From positions 3,212,501 through 3,276,500 of the forward strand of contig VCAZ01000005.1 in the NCBI GenBank assembly GCA_005784505.1: a DNA stretch of 64,000 nt, read 5' to 3'. Source of the DNA: Bagarius yarrelli. Taxonomy: Eukaryota; Chordata; Actinopteri; Siluriformes; Sisoridae. Positions 10,961 to 21,903 of this stretch are shown piece by piece (position 1 is the stretch's first letter; each line of letters opens with the position of its first letter). A model generated the notes under the pieces. The model saw only the letters and a list, made by a program, of their open reading frames with translations, did not search any database and had not been told where the DNA came from. The translations under genes were made by a program, and so were the position numbers.

Positions 10961-13875
10961 GAGATATGCTTTTGCACTGTGCAATTTTAAAAAGATATTT
11001 TCACAACATTTATCTTTAAACCTGATTAATGTAACATTTGACCCTGCTGCATCTCTCTCTCTCCTTTATCTTCATCTCCAGATCTACTTGTATTATCTTC
11101 ATCTAATGCTTCTCCTCATTCTGGGACAGTAAGTCTTTTCTTTTGGTGACCAGTGCTGGCAGACCTTTCCACCTTTGCTTCTGAATATGTGAAGGGTAAG
11201 ATGGAGAAATGCCTTCCAACTCTTCAGTTCTGGTCTGACCGTCTCCTTAAAAAAATAAACAGTTCATACATGATCCAATAAATACAGATTTTATGGGAAA
11301 ATGTTTTGCATCAAATGACAGACACAAATTAAAGTTTGGGAGGAGAGAGAAATTAATTAATATACTTAGTAATTAATTTCATTCAATTAATTTCATTCAA
11401 CTCATCACAGACTTTATGTGCACTAGTCTTAAACCTTTCTGTTCAAGTTTAAGCAGGTTTATTTTTATATTCTTCTACAAAACCTGTGTTAAATAACTAA
11501 TATAATGACTAATTTTATTTAATGAATTATCAAATAGATTTTCCAGGCATCTCTTTTCCTCGATTTAACAGCTGCTGTGTGCAGTTTATCTTTAATAACA
11601 GAATGTCTTGAAACTATATCTTCAGAAAAGTTCTTTGATCGCACTCACTTTTTTCTGTTATTCAATTTGCTCAACCTCAATTCAGCAACTTCATATTTGC
11701 ACATGTGGTTTTAAATTAATCAAATTTGTTTTAAGGTTAGGACTCCATAGTCCAGTAATCTGTACTTGATTAACTATTCAAGATTAAGGCCTACATCTGG
11801 CTTAATTTAAACCCTTTCCGGGAAACCACTCCACTGAATTCCAGTCAGAATAGTGTGTTTAAAATTTATAAAAGAGGATTATTGGGTAATCGGTGCATAA
11901 TTTAATGCATTTCATTCATCGGTTACTATTTTTATTCCTGTCTATTTGACCTAACATCCAAATATCCAATCTATCATTTAAGCCAATTTTGAACGCATTA
12001 TGGTTTTAAATTTGTATATAGTTTTTTGCTATTATCCATGTTAGGGTTGACCTTAGATCACTCTGGTTCTTGCTGTATTTTAACTCCAGCGTCGCTTCAC
12101 AATGGTGTTTGGCTGAGAGACAGACAGGTTCAATTATTTGTTCATGGAAAGTTAAAGTGTTTGTATGGAGAGACTTTGGAGCAAAACTTCAGACAGCTAG
12201 AATTTCTACCCACATCCGCTGGCCGTTTACGTTAGTTGACACACTCTTCAGTGAGGTGTGTAAGAAATTTTAAGCCCTCTACTTCACGGGGAAAGACACT
12301 TCTGAGAGATTTGATCTTTTCCCAGACATGGACAAGGTCAGTATGAGCATTTTGAGATAAGATAAGGTAAATAAAAAAAGTTTAACTACCAGTTATGGAT
12401 GACTTTGAGAGAAAATTCTATATTTGTATTATAATTAAAATGTCAGACGAATACCTCATGCTTTGCTGTCGAGACTGAAAGAAATTTTTTTTAGCAACTT
12501 ATGTGCTTAATGTGCATATTTATTAATATTAGTTTAATGCAAGGCTTTTTCTTCTCTGAGCAGATAACACAAATAAACCATTATATGCAACTAAATGCAT
12601 AAGGTAGAGCTATACAAAATATTAGCACAGCTTTAAATTGACTGTAGGTAATCAGTAATAGCTTATTGCTACAATGTCCGAACACTATACAACTAATATT
12701 GTATTGAACTGAGTCAGAGCTGTGTCAATATTTAGTAAAACTGCAATTTACAAGTGTAATTTTGTTCTTTTTACACAAGAAATCAGTATCAACTAAGCAC
12801 TATTTTATACACAATGTGGGTAAAAGGAAATCCTGAAGAAGCTACAAACACTTTTAAGCAAGATTTCAACAAGATGGCTGGCTGTTAAGTTGTCTGGTTA
12901 AAGCCACTTCTAATAAAAATTGTGATCCTTCTATAAGTTCATCTTCATCTGACAAAGTTTTACATTTTACTGTTATACTACTGTAAAGTATTGTTTTTAT
13001 GCTGTTGATATTATGATGGCACGAATGTGGTAACTGAAAAATGAAAGATGTGCAAAGTAATAAAAAAAAAACCAAAAAAAAACTATAGGTTGTCTTCAAA
13101 ACACTGCTTGATAAATTAAGTGGTGTTGAACTACAAGCAAAGAAAAATACAAATAAAGGTAAACTAATTTAAGGTGAAATATCGGAGATGGAATAAGATT
13201 TCAAGAAATTTTATTTGCGTTTGTATGTGTGTATTCGTGTGAAAATAGTATGTGGCACTGCGGGATTTGTAAACTACGCTGTCTACAAACTTTTATTTTT
13301 ATACTTATTTTTATTGCTTTAGTTTTGTTTAAATTGTTCGGAATCATTACTTTTTACACAAGTAATTTTATATCACACTAAATAATTCCTATCTGCTGTA
13401 ATCATTGTTTAGTAGATTTCTTTAGTCATATTGTGTTTATACGATATTCACTTAAGCCAACTTTAATAGTATCAAATAATATTTCCTCTGCTAATTAATT
13501 ATGCATTTATCCAATTTATCCAATCAGTCAGCAGCAGAGCAGTGCATACATTAATGCAGATACAGGCCAGAATGTGGGAGGATGTGATCTCAGAGTCTGA
13601 GGTGTGCTGTTTTTGCCATATTCACCGGTTTGGATATTTCAAATGGTGCTGAGCTCATGATACAGGCAAAAGTGAATTTTTGTTAGTGGGAGAGATCAGA
13701 GAAAAATATATATTGAATCGTGGTAAACTTATTTTAGCACTCTCTGTTGAGCAGCAAGGCATTTCAGAAAGGACAACACCTTAAAAGTTTAGTCATGTGG
13801 GCAACAACAGCTGGAGAACATCAGGGTTCAAAGGTTTTATCTAAAAACAGGCTACAGTGTCAGTAAATTTATATA

Positions 13876-14098
13876 CTAGTGCCTCAACAAGTATTAATGC
13901 CTCTTGAACTTTTTCTTATTTTGTTACCTCGCAACCATAAACTAGTTTCTATATCATTTTCGTTCCATTTCACAATTATGTGCTACTTTGTGTTGGTCTA
14001 TCACATAAAAGCGAATAAAATACATTTAAGTTTGTGGTTGTAAGGTAATAAAATGTAAAAAAGTTCAAGGGGTATGAATACTTATTTTTAGGCACTGT
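13876..14098. mobile_element. Tc1-type solo-TIR element (MITE-like)
   Basis: The left arm CAACAAGTATTAATGCCTCTTGAACTTTTTCTTATTTTGTTACCTCGCAACCATAAACT is mirrored by the right arm AGTTTGTGGTTGTAAGGTAATAAAATGTAAAAAAGTTCAAGGGGTATGAATACTT. The short centre (ATGTGCTACTTTGTGTTGGTCTATCACATAAAA) has no coding capacity. The full arms are about 100 bases. Confidence 0.85.
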
Positions 14099-14842
14099 GT
14101 GAGAGATGAGAAGGCGGAAATGCGAAATAAAATTAATATTGAGTGAAAAACTGATTTTCCATCTACCCGAAAGCTGCACACTAAGCAGCTATGCTGGATT
14201 ATTTTATGAGTGGTTTAATTTTTAATTTATTTTATTTCTTTCTAGCTGTTTTAACGTATTTTTAAATTCTAAAATAGTGCATAATAAAAAAACATAATAA
14301 GAATGTAATGTTTTTATCTTTTTTGTATTTTATTTGATCTGGTTTTTATATGAGACACCCTTATTTCCTATCCGAACAGTTTGTCCAAACATCTACCCGA
14401 AACTGCTGTCAAATTTAACCTTCATATTTAAAAAAAATATTTTTTCCTCTTCCAATCCTGCAGTAGCTCTGTTTACTATAAATAGCATGAATATCAATTT
14501 TACATTTAAGCAAGCTTTCCATTTGCAGCCCCCGCAGTGTAACCGTTTTCCAGCTGAAAGCACTAAGAGGTAATGATGAGTTATGGAGACCTTTGAGGGG
14601 GGAGACCTCTGGGCTATTAAACAAAAAGCAATTATACAAAATATCCAAAATCACTGGGTTAAGCTCTAGTAATCGTTTATGTTTATCCTACCGAGACCTC
14701 AATTATCCTTAGTAAATTCATTTCTTATACTGTTATTATAACAAACAGTAAATGCACAGTATGTAGCAAATATATTCACAGGGGGCTTTATATTTCAATA
14801 GAAAATGTAATCTATGATAATACTAGGAAGCTTGACTAAATA

Positions 14843-15220
14843 GTTTCTGGACGCCCATTAGTGTGTCTTTCCCAACATTGTTGGAAGCATGCAGTTGTCT
14901 AAAATATCTGCTGTAGCATTAACATTGGAACTGGAACTGGAACCCTGTGCACAAAGCCCCTGAGGTCTATGAATACATGACCTGCTATGGTAACTGGAAT
15001 AATTCCGTCCTGCACAGAACCCTGACTTTACCTCCACTGAACACCTTTGGGATGAACTTCAACACAGACTGTACCCCAGACTTCCTCAGCTGCCATTAGT
15101 GCCTGATCTCAGTAATGAACAAACATTCCCACAGAATCTGGGGAGTATTCCCAGTAGTGTGGAGGTTATTATAGCAGAAAGACGAAGCACATATGGATGT
15201 TTTGGTGAAGTGTCCCAAAA
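14843..15220. mobile_element. Non-autonomous DNA element, 'TGGACACC' family, copy 1
   Basis: Ends like TTTCTGGACGCCCATTAGTGTG and ATATGGATGTTTTGGTGAAGTGTCC are inverted to each other. The body includes GTGCACAAAGCCCCTGAGG, TCCACTGAACACCTTTGGGATGAA and GCCATTAGTGCCTGATCTCAGTAATG, shared with copies at 48478 and 56095. Confidence 0.75.
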
Positions 15221-15354
15221 ATTAATTTATATTATTATTTATATATTGATACTTTTAATATTAATGTGTCTTGTTTTTACCCTAACAATAGTGCAACTTA
15301 ATTCGCTATATACAGCATATGGTGTATATTAGAAAGAGTTTATAAAATTCCACT

Positions 15355-15610
15355 ACAGTATATTTAATTTAGTTTTATTTATATAGCACTGTAAACGATG
15401 GACATTGTCTCATAGCAGTTTTACAGAACATAAGTAACAAAACAAAAGCTCATGATTATTGTTATCAAAAACAACAAGTCTAGGGTCACTCCGTGGCTTG
15501 GAGATACTCCTTTAGATGAGACGAGGAAGAAACCCTAAGAGGGAACCCATCCTCATTTGGGTAACGTTTTACCGGAGAGTGTGTTCTATTAATTATTTTA
15601 TTTTAAACAA
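15355..15610. repeat. LINE-3'-UTR-like interspersed repeat
   Basis: TTTTATTTATATAGCACTGTAAACGATGGACATTGTCTCATAGCAGTTTTACAG, then AAGGAAGAAACCCT-like text (gacgaggaagaaaccctaagagggaacccatcctcatttgggtaac). This is a very common fish repeat and resembles the segment at 53155. Confidence 0.65.
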
Positions 15611-16274
15611 TGGTTATTGTGATTATGAGCATTGTCCTGTATATAATCATATACAGTCAGTGGGAGTTGTATGATAGAAGTACATACTGCTGACATCCTT
15701 AAAGTCCAAATGTGGTTGGCGTCGTCTCTTTAAATAACCAAAATCTTTACGTGGCATCATCCAACTGGAGCCGGCAATCTCTGGACACCTCAGGATCCTC
15801 GCAGGGTTGGCCTTTTCTCACTGAAGGTTTACCACTGCTGGCACAATCTCTGGATGCCTCGGGGTGGGTATAAAAAGGGAAACCAGTAAAGAAAAATTAG
15901 AATAGCTGCTGTTCATAATATTAGCAGGCACTGGCTGATAATGTGCCCTTAATCAGGTGTATTTGATATTTCATATAGGATATGTTATGTGTATGTCTGG
16001 CTAACATCAATTTTTATTTCTATTACTTGGGATCTTGAAAGAACATGTTTGAAGGGTGCACAATTCTCTCCTACTATGAAACTCAGTGACCTGAGCCAAT
16101 CCTTAGCATCTGGGAACCTATGTACGCAGATTAGGGGATGGTACCTTTCTGTTAGTTACCTGTTGTGTTATAGGGGAAAGCTAGATGGTTGGTGGAACTT
16201 AGCAGATGAGCAAATTAAAAAGATTAAAATTAAAATTAAAAAATGCATTATTAACTACTTTACATATTTAAAAT

Positions 16275-16482
16275 AAATATTAAATATTCAACTTCATTGT
16301 CATTGTGCAAGGTACATGTACAGAGCCAATGAAATGCATTTTTCGTATATCCCATCTTAATCTTATATCAAGTTGGGGTCAGAGCGCAGGGTCAGCTATG
16401 ATACAGCGCCCCTGGAGCAGGAGGGGTTAAGGGTCTTGCTCAAGGACACAACAGTGGTTGACTTGCCGGAGGTGGGGCATTT
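16275..16482 (-). repeat. tRNA-derived SINE, family A (head missing)
   Basis: The minus-strand copy includes the 3' part (TACATGTACCTTGCACAATGACAATGAAGTTGAATA) and the conserved body with the CTGGAGCAGGAGGGGTTAAGGGTC segment on the plus strand. It is truncated before the tRNA-like head. Confidence 0.8.
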
Positions 16483-17389
16483 ATATTAGATTATTATTTT
16501 ATCATCACAGTTTTATAATTTATCTTATAAGTTGTCTTTATTTATTTATTTATTTTCTTTTTCCCAAAAAGTCTCTGAAAAAAATGGCACAATAAGAGCA
16601 ACCATTATATATTTCAGATGTCCCTGAAAAACCCTATCTGAAGTCACTACAAATGCCTTCTGGCAAATGGCCATAAATAAAATGACAGTATCAAGAAATC
16701 GACTTGTAGCTGCAAAATAATATACTGTATCAAGGCTATAGATTTTTAGAATCTATTTTGTGTCCATTTGGCAATTATTCTATTTTTTAATGTACCAATT
16801 TAATGCGCCAAGATCAATTTACTGAAAATTAATTGTCATGATGTTTCATTCACACTAACATTAGCATGTTAATGATTTGTAAAATATTACACTAAAGCTA
16901 TTGAATGAAGCATAAACCCATTGAGAAGTAAAGTGAAAATTACTTTTATATACATTAATTCTGTTTCCCCCCCCCCAAATCAATTTTTGCTATGTTACTA
17001 AATAATAAACTTGAAGCCTGACCTGGAACCGAAAGGTATGGAGGTTTGAGGTCAATTCACCCAATTAGTGGCTGAGAGATACTAGTTGGTGTTTGAAATA
17101 TTAATTGATGTAATTATTTCAATAACATTTTAAAATCTTTCTAATGCAATAGGTACTACTGGAGGATATGGTTTCTTAATGTGACTTAAATCTTACTGAC
17201 TTTCTACACTTGTACTGAAAATATCCAATTCGAGACATCATTAAAAACTCATGATAGGAACTTGTTTTTGCCTGTTAAAGTTCGCACAAATTTATTTCAC
17301 ACATTCTGACATTTTACGATCCAAGCCCCTGTTTCAACTTTTCCCCCCAAAAATAAGAAAACATCAAAAGTTGCTTCATTGCTGAATCT

Positions 17390-18070
17390 GACATGCTTCT
17401 ATTGCATGCTTGCAGAAAGAGAACCACAGTCATTACGGCTGATTCCTGCTTGCGGTATTATGCGATTCCATTCCCTCATCCTGTGCCACTCGTCCTGCTC
17501 CTTGCCCTCCTAATCTAACAAGGTTAGGAATTCATTAACCCTGCCCATATTCCTTGCTACATGTCTGGAGCTGTTGCTGAGTGTCAGGCGCTGGTTATCA
17601 TTCCTGTATTGTCGACAGGCTGACTTAGACAGAAGAAATCCAGAACTCATTTATTTATGAGTCGTGCACTCTGTCTAGCACCGGGGTCAATAAAATTGCA
17701 CACTCAGACCACACTGGATCGCTGCAGCATGCAGGGAGAAGTACACTGAGGCCAATCATTTATACACTTTTAGCTGGGTTCTAAAGCCTCTGGCATTGGT
17801 AGTGAGACAGGGGTCATGACACATGGCTTAATTGGAACGGGGAGATTTTTGAGGCACGGCCTCATTATTTCATGAAGCGCAAAAGGATATAAAAGTTTTG
17901 TGTGTCTATAAATGGCATTTGTTGACATCATTAACAGTGTTTGAGAGGTTTGTGTTCAGAATAATGTGAGACAAATGTCACTGAGGCAATGCAAATGACT
18001 TTCCAGGCTATAAATTAGGCATCTTAGGTATTATATATCATGATGTGCCTAGAAGCTGACACTTTTTATT
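17390..18070. other. Repeat-poor intronic stretch, possible conserved non-coding element
   Basis: No mobile element or coding exon was seen. The base composition is more balanced than the surroundings and there are few low-complexity runs. Features such as CATGCAGGGAGAAGTACACTGAGG and GGGGTCATGACACATGGCTTAATTGG are unique within the window. A regulatory role is only a guess. Confidence 0.3.
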
Positions 18071-19119
18071 GCACTCTAACACACCCTATTAGCAGGTAAG
18101 TTACAAGTGAGGTGAATCTTGCTGTCATAATTCAAGCACCTTTCCATCTCAGCGGTTTGTCATTTTAGTGGAAGCTGTTTCATTTGTGTATGAATATCAG
18201 TGTCAGTTTATGGGTTTCAGCATTGTAGTCAGAAACAAGATTGCGACCCTTTTTTTTTTTCACTCACACACTCTGTACACCCCAACACACACAAACACTG
18301 TATCTCTTTCTTTCTTTTTTTTTCTTTCTCTTGAGTGCACTGTTTGTCTATTCCTAATCGTCCACCTGTCACCCTTGTTTGCTGAAACGAAGAGATGTTA
18401 AGAGTTTACACAGTCTTCCAAGCGTACCAGATTTGATTTGATTACACACATTACCCAGACATTTAGGTGTGCGCCTGTGATTTAGGTTCAGTCGTTTATG
18501 TACTGCTTGTAAATTGAGCAATCTATTACAGACAGAGTCACGTTGTTTTTAATTGCTTTCTCCTTCCCGCAAGTCTGTAAAATGAGATTTTTACCATAAA
18601 GCAGCAGGACTTAAAATAAAGTTCACTAATTGTGTATATTTGGAACTAGCTGAAATATTATTTGTATTGCCTCTCAGGACACATGTTGGGAATTTATATT
18701 GTTGCTTCTCATTGTGCTCTGCTCTGAGGCGCTGTCTTTATGGGGACTGTTTGGTAGCGATATTGCAGGGATTAGAGATGAAGCCTGACTGGGATTAGTG
18801 TTAATAGGAAAGCAGAAACCTGCACACACAAGGCAGAGTCTTCCCTCCTGAGCTTTCAGAGACTAATGTGCAATGAGGTGCTTCGTAAACAACAGCATTT
18901 TGTTTTTCTCATGATTTACCCTGTAAGAAGCAGCCTTTCAAGATGATCTTTTTTATAGCATATATTTGACGTGAAGCTGGTAGTCTAATGCAAAATAATT
19001 TTCTCATGTTGGAGTTTTCTTTGACAAAAAGCAGGAACAAAAGATAATATTGTAACGATAATGTAGTAATGGATAATACAGAAATGCCGCTATGATATTT
19101 ACATAGGATTAAACAAGAA

Positions 19120-19338
19120 TTTCCTCCCATAGTCCAAAACATGTATGTTAGGTTAATTGGTGATTGTAAATTGCCCGTAGGAGTGAGTGTGTGTGTGTGA
19201 TAGACTGACGACCTGTCCAGGGTGTACCCCTCCTGCCTTTTGACCTTTTAGAGACGGCTGGGATAGACTCCAGCAGATCCCCATGACCCCGAATTAGGAA
19301 ATAAGCGGGTATAGAAGATAAATAAATGAATGAATTTA
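19120..19338 (+). repeat. SINE-like repeat, family C (3' part)
   Basis: It starts TTTCCTCCCATAGTCCAAAACATGTATGTTAGG and ends GAATTAGGAAATAAGCGGGTATAGAAGATAAATAAATGAATGAA. The tRNA-like head is missing. Confidence 0.85.
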
Positions 19339-20534
19339 TCATTTCTTTATCTTGATCAGATTTTTGGTGTTTTATAAAATTATCCTATCAATACTGGGCC
19401 CATGTTGAAAACACCCTAGAAAGGACATTCTACCACAGTGCACCATGTGAAATTCAGTAACATGAGCTAAGAATTGTCAATTAGAGCCATAAGACAGCAG
19501 ATCTACCTGTTTTTACACAGCTTTAATCTAAATATTGATTATAAAGTAATTTTTAAGTATATATTAAATTTCACCTTTCCATGTGTTTTAATTTTTTACC
19601 CAAATTTTATACAAACCCAGCTGTAGGAAAGGATATGATGGTTATCCCAATTTATAATCTCATCCTTAGACATCAGGCCCATCAACTCTTGACTGAACAT
19701 CAGCCGCATGACACACAGAGCAGAAAACAAATTAAAAAACCATTGGTCAATTTCTACTGGTTTTTCAGGAGATGTGTGTGTGTGTCGCGTTTGAGTGTTT
19801 GCCTAAAAACAAAGCCATGGTTAAACTCTATTTTAAACATGGAAGAAATAAGACAGTGTTTACAGCTTGTACAATGAGCACCTATGAGGATCATCAGACA
19901 AACGGTGGATTTTGTAATGATGTGAATGATGTACATGCTATAAAACTATTTATTTGCACAAGTTTTTTCTTAATAAAAGGTTGCACACCGGTCTGTTTTC
20001 GGACGTTCATTGACTATTATTTCAAGCCTTTTAACCTAAGGATGAACAAAACAAACTGTGATTGGTTGCTTTTCATGTCATTGAAGCACCCCATCGAGAC
20101 CTGTTGCTGTCAAGCTAAAGGTGTGGCTCTATGAGAGTTGTTACTAAATGACTGTAATTGTGACCTGAACTGATTTAAGTACCGATGCCTGCTTTTTTAG
20201 CTACAATAACAACTCACTCACATTTTCAATATTTTTTTGAGGTGTACACGTCAGTACAGTAAACTATATTTTAAAGACCAAAACCTATATATTAGTAATG
20301 TTTTTCATTCATTCAAAGTAACTTAACTTTTTTTCAAAATGTTATTTGAACTAGTGGAGTTTTTAAAATATAAAAAAGAATAACTTAATTTCATTAGTCT
20401 TTAAACAATAATCTAAAATCTTTTTCTCATGAATTCTGACATGAAACAGCTTGGATGTATACAGTGTATCTCTATACTGTATATCTTCACTTACTTTCTC
20501 TTCTTACTCTTTTTTTCCAAACACTATGTGTGTA

Positions 20535-21770
20535 CAGGTGCATCTCAAAAAATGTGAATATCATGAAAAAGGTCAATATTTTTTGGCACTGATTTCAGAA
20601 AGTGAAACCCATAAATTATATAACTTCATTAGACATAGAGTAAAATATTCAAAGCCTTTATTTCTTGAAATTTTAATGATTATGGCTTACAGATAATGAA
20701 AACCCAAAATTCAGGGTCTCAGATAATTAGAATATTGTGAAAAAGGTCAATATTGGAAAGTTATGGTGTCACACCCTAATCAGCTACATAAAAACACCTG
20801 CAAAGGTTTCCTGAGCCTTTAAATAGTCTCTTAGTCTGGGTCAGTAGGCTACACAATCCTGGTGAAGACTGCTGACTTGACAGATGTCCAGAAGACAGTC
20901 ATTGACACTGTCCACAAGGAGGGTAGGCCACAAAAGTTCATAAAAAGGTTAAGTGGAAAAAAAAAAGTGTGGTGGGAATAGGTGCACCAGTAAAAGGGAT
21001 AACCGCAGCCTTGAGAGGATTGTCAGGCAAAATCCATTCAAAAATTTGGAAGAGCGTCTACAAGGAGTAGACTAAGGCTAGCACAGCACTAGCATGAGTC
21101 AGTGCATCGACATGGGCTACAAATGTTGCATTCAAGCCACTCCTGAACTGGAGACAACATAAGAAGCGTCATACCTAGAAAAAGAACTGGACTTTTGCTT
21201 AGTGGTCCTATTTTCAGATGAAAGTTCATTTGGAAATCAAGGTCCCAGAGTCTGCAGAAAGAGTGGAGACGCACAGAATCCATGTTGCTTGAAGTTCAGT
21301 GTGAAGTTTCCACAGTCAGGGATGATTTGGGCCACCATGTCATCTGCTGGTGTTAGTTTCGTAAAGTCCACAGTCAACCCGGCCATCTAGAAGGGAATTT
21401 TAAAGCACTTCATGTTTCCTCTGCTGACAAACTTTATGGACTTGCTGATTTCATTCTCCAGCAGGACTTGGCACCTGTAGGGTATTGTCAAGAGGAAGAT
21501 AGGAGACACCAGACCCAACAATGCAGATGACCTAAAGGCTGCTATCAAAGCAACCTGGGCTTTCATTACAGCTGAGCAGTGCCACAGGCAAATTGCCTCC
21601 ATCCCATGTTGCATTGATGCAGTAATCCATGCAAAAGGAGGCCCAACTAAGTATTGAGTGCACAAAAAAGAACATATTCTTTTTTATTGATCCCAAGTAA
21701 TATTCTAATTTTCTAAAACACTTCAAAAAATAAAGGCTTGGGATATCTATATAATTTATGAGTTTCACTT
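20535..21770 (+). pseudogene. Decayed Tc1-like transposon with transposase remnant
   Basis: The element opens CAGGTGCATCTC directly after a TA dinucleotide, as Tc1 elements do. The left arm (AGTGAAACCCATAAATTATATAAC at about 20601) is mirrored on the right (ATATAATTTATGAGTTTCACTT at about 21750). Transposase pieces on the plus strand in order: a HTH part with DLTDVQKTVIDTVHKEG, then RDNRSLERIVRQNPFKNL, then LFSDESSFGNQGPRV and CLKFSVKFPQSGMIW, then ILQQDLAPVGYCQ, then ADDLKAAIKATWAFI and the C-terminus AKGGPTKY. Several frameshifts, and the third catalytic segment is deleted. About 66 bases of outer right terminus are missing. Confidence 0.88.
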
Positions 21771-21798
21771 GAGTTTTGACTTGTTTTCTCTGTTCCAG

Positions 21799-21903
21799 GG
21801 TGATGAGCTCAGTGAATCTGAACTGGAAAAATATGGCAAGCCAGATATCCAAAAACTCCTCAGCCAGAAGTTCCTCAAATTGCCAATGCCATGGAAACCA
21901 GAG
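21799..21903 (+). CDS. b4galnt4: b4galnt4 E1 (stem region, first coding exon seen)
   Basis: This 105-nt exon encodes 35 residues in phase 0 at both ends. The acceptor is ttctctgttccag and the donor is gtaagg. The peptide begins [19 protein letters not shown] and ends PWKPE, which runs straight into [15 protein letters not shown] of E2, as the PWxxE/YKGQ junction does in the human enzyme. The first half is an acidic, probably helical stem. It is unlikely to be the first exon of the gene because it has no initiator Met and no signal anchor. A Tc1-like remnant ends only 28 nt upstream of its splice junction. Confidence 0.85.

Larger units (their letters stand above)
9990..11826 (+). mobile_element. 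Harbinger (PIF-type) transposon remnant
   Basis: The right end reads GGCTTAATTTAAACCCTTTCCGGGAAACC and the left end GATTAAGCCTAGTCCCTGAC, a weak inverted similarity typical of fish Harbinger elements. The interior encodes two recognisable transposase pieces (see 10241-10545 and 10640-10960). The ~100 bases between them are out of frame and the core carrying the catalytic acidic residues is missing. Exact termini uncertain. Confidence 0.65.
1..21798 (+). other. Non-coding intronic or upstream sequence before E1
   Basis: No exon of b4galnt4 and no other gene could be identified here. The region must be intron for at least its right part because E1 starts with an acceptor. I looked for an exon encoding a Met, a short basic tail and a hydrophobic signal anchor ending in phase 0 and did not recognise one, so it probably lies upstream. 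Most recognisable content is mobile DNA, listed separately. Stretches at about 200-1060, 2400-3440, 6330-8420, 11830-13870, 15610-16270 and 16490-20530 hold no element that I can name. Confidence 0.6.

Noticed and set aside
19772..20134. 120-codon plus-strand ORF
   Set aside because: No recognisable family or domain, Cys/Phe-rich, in intron sequence. No evidence of splicing or conservation.
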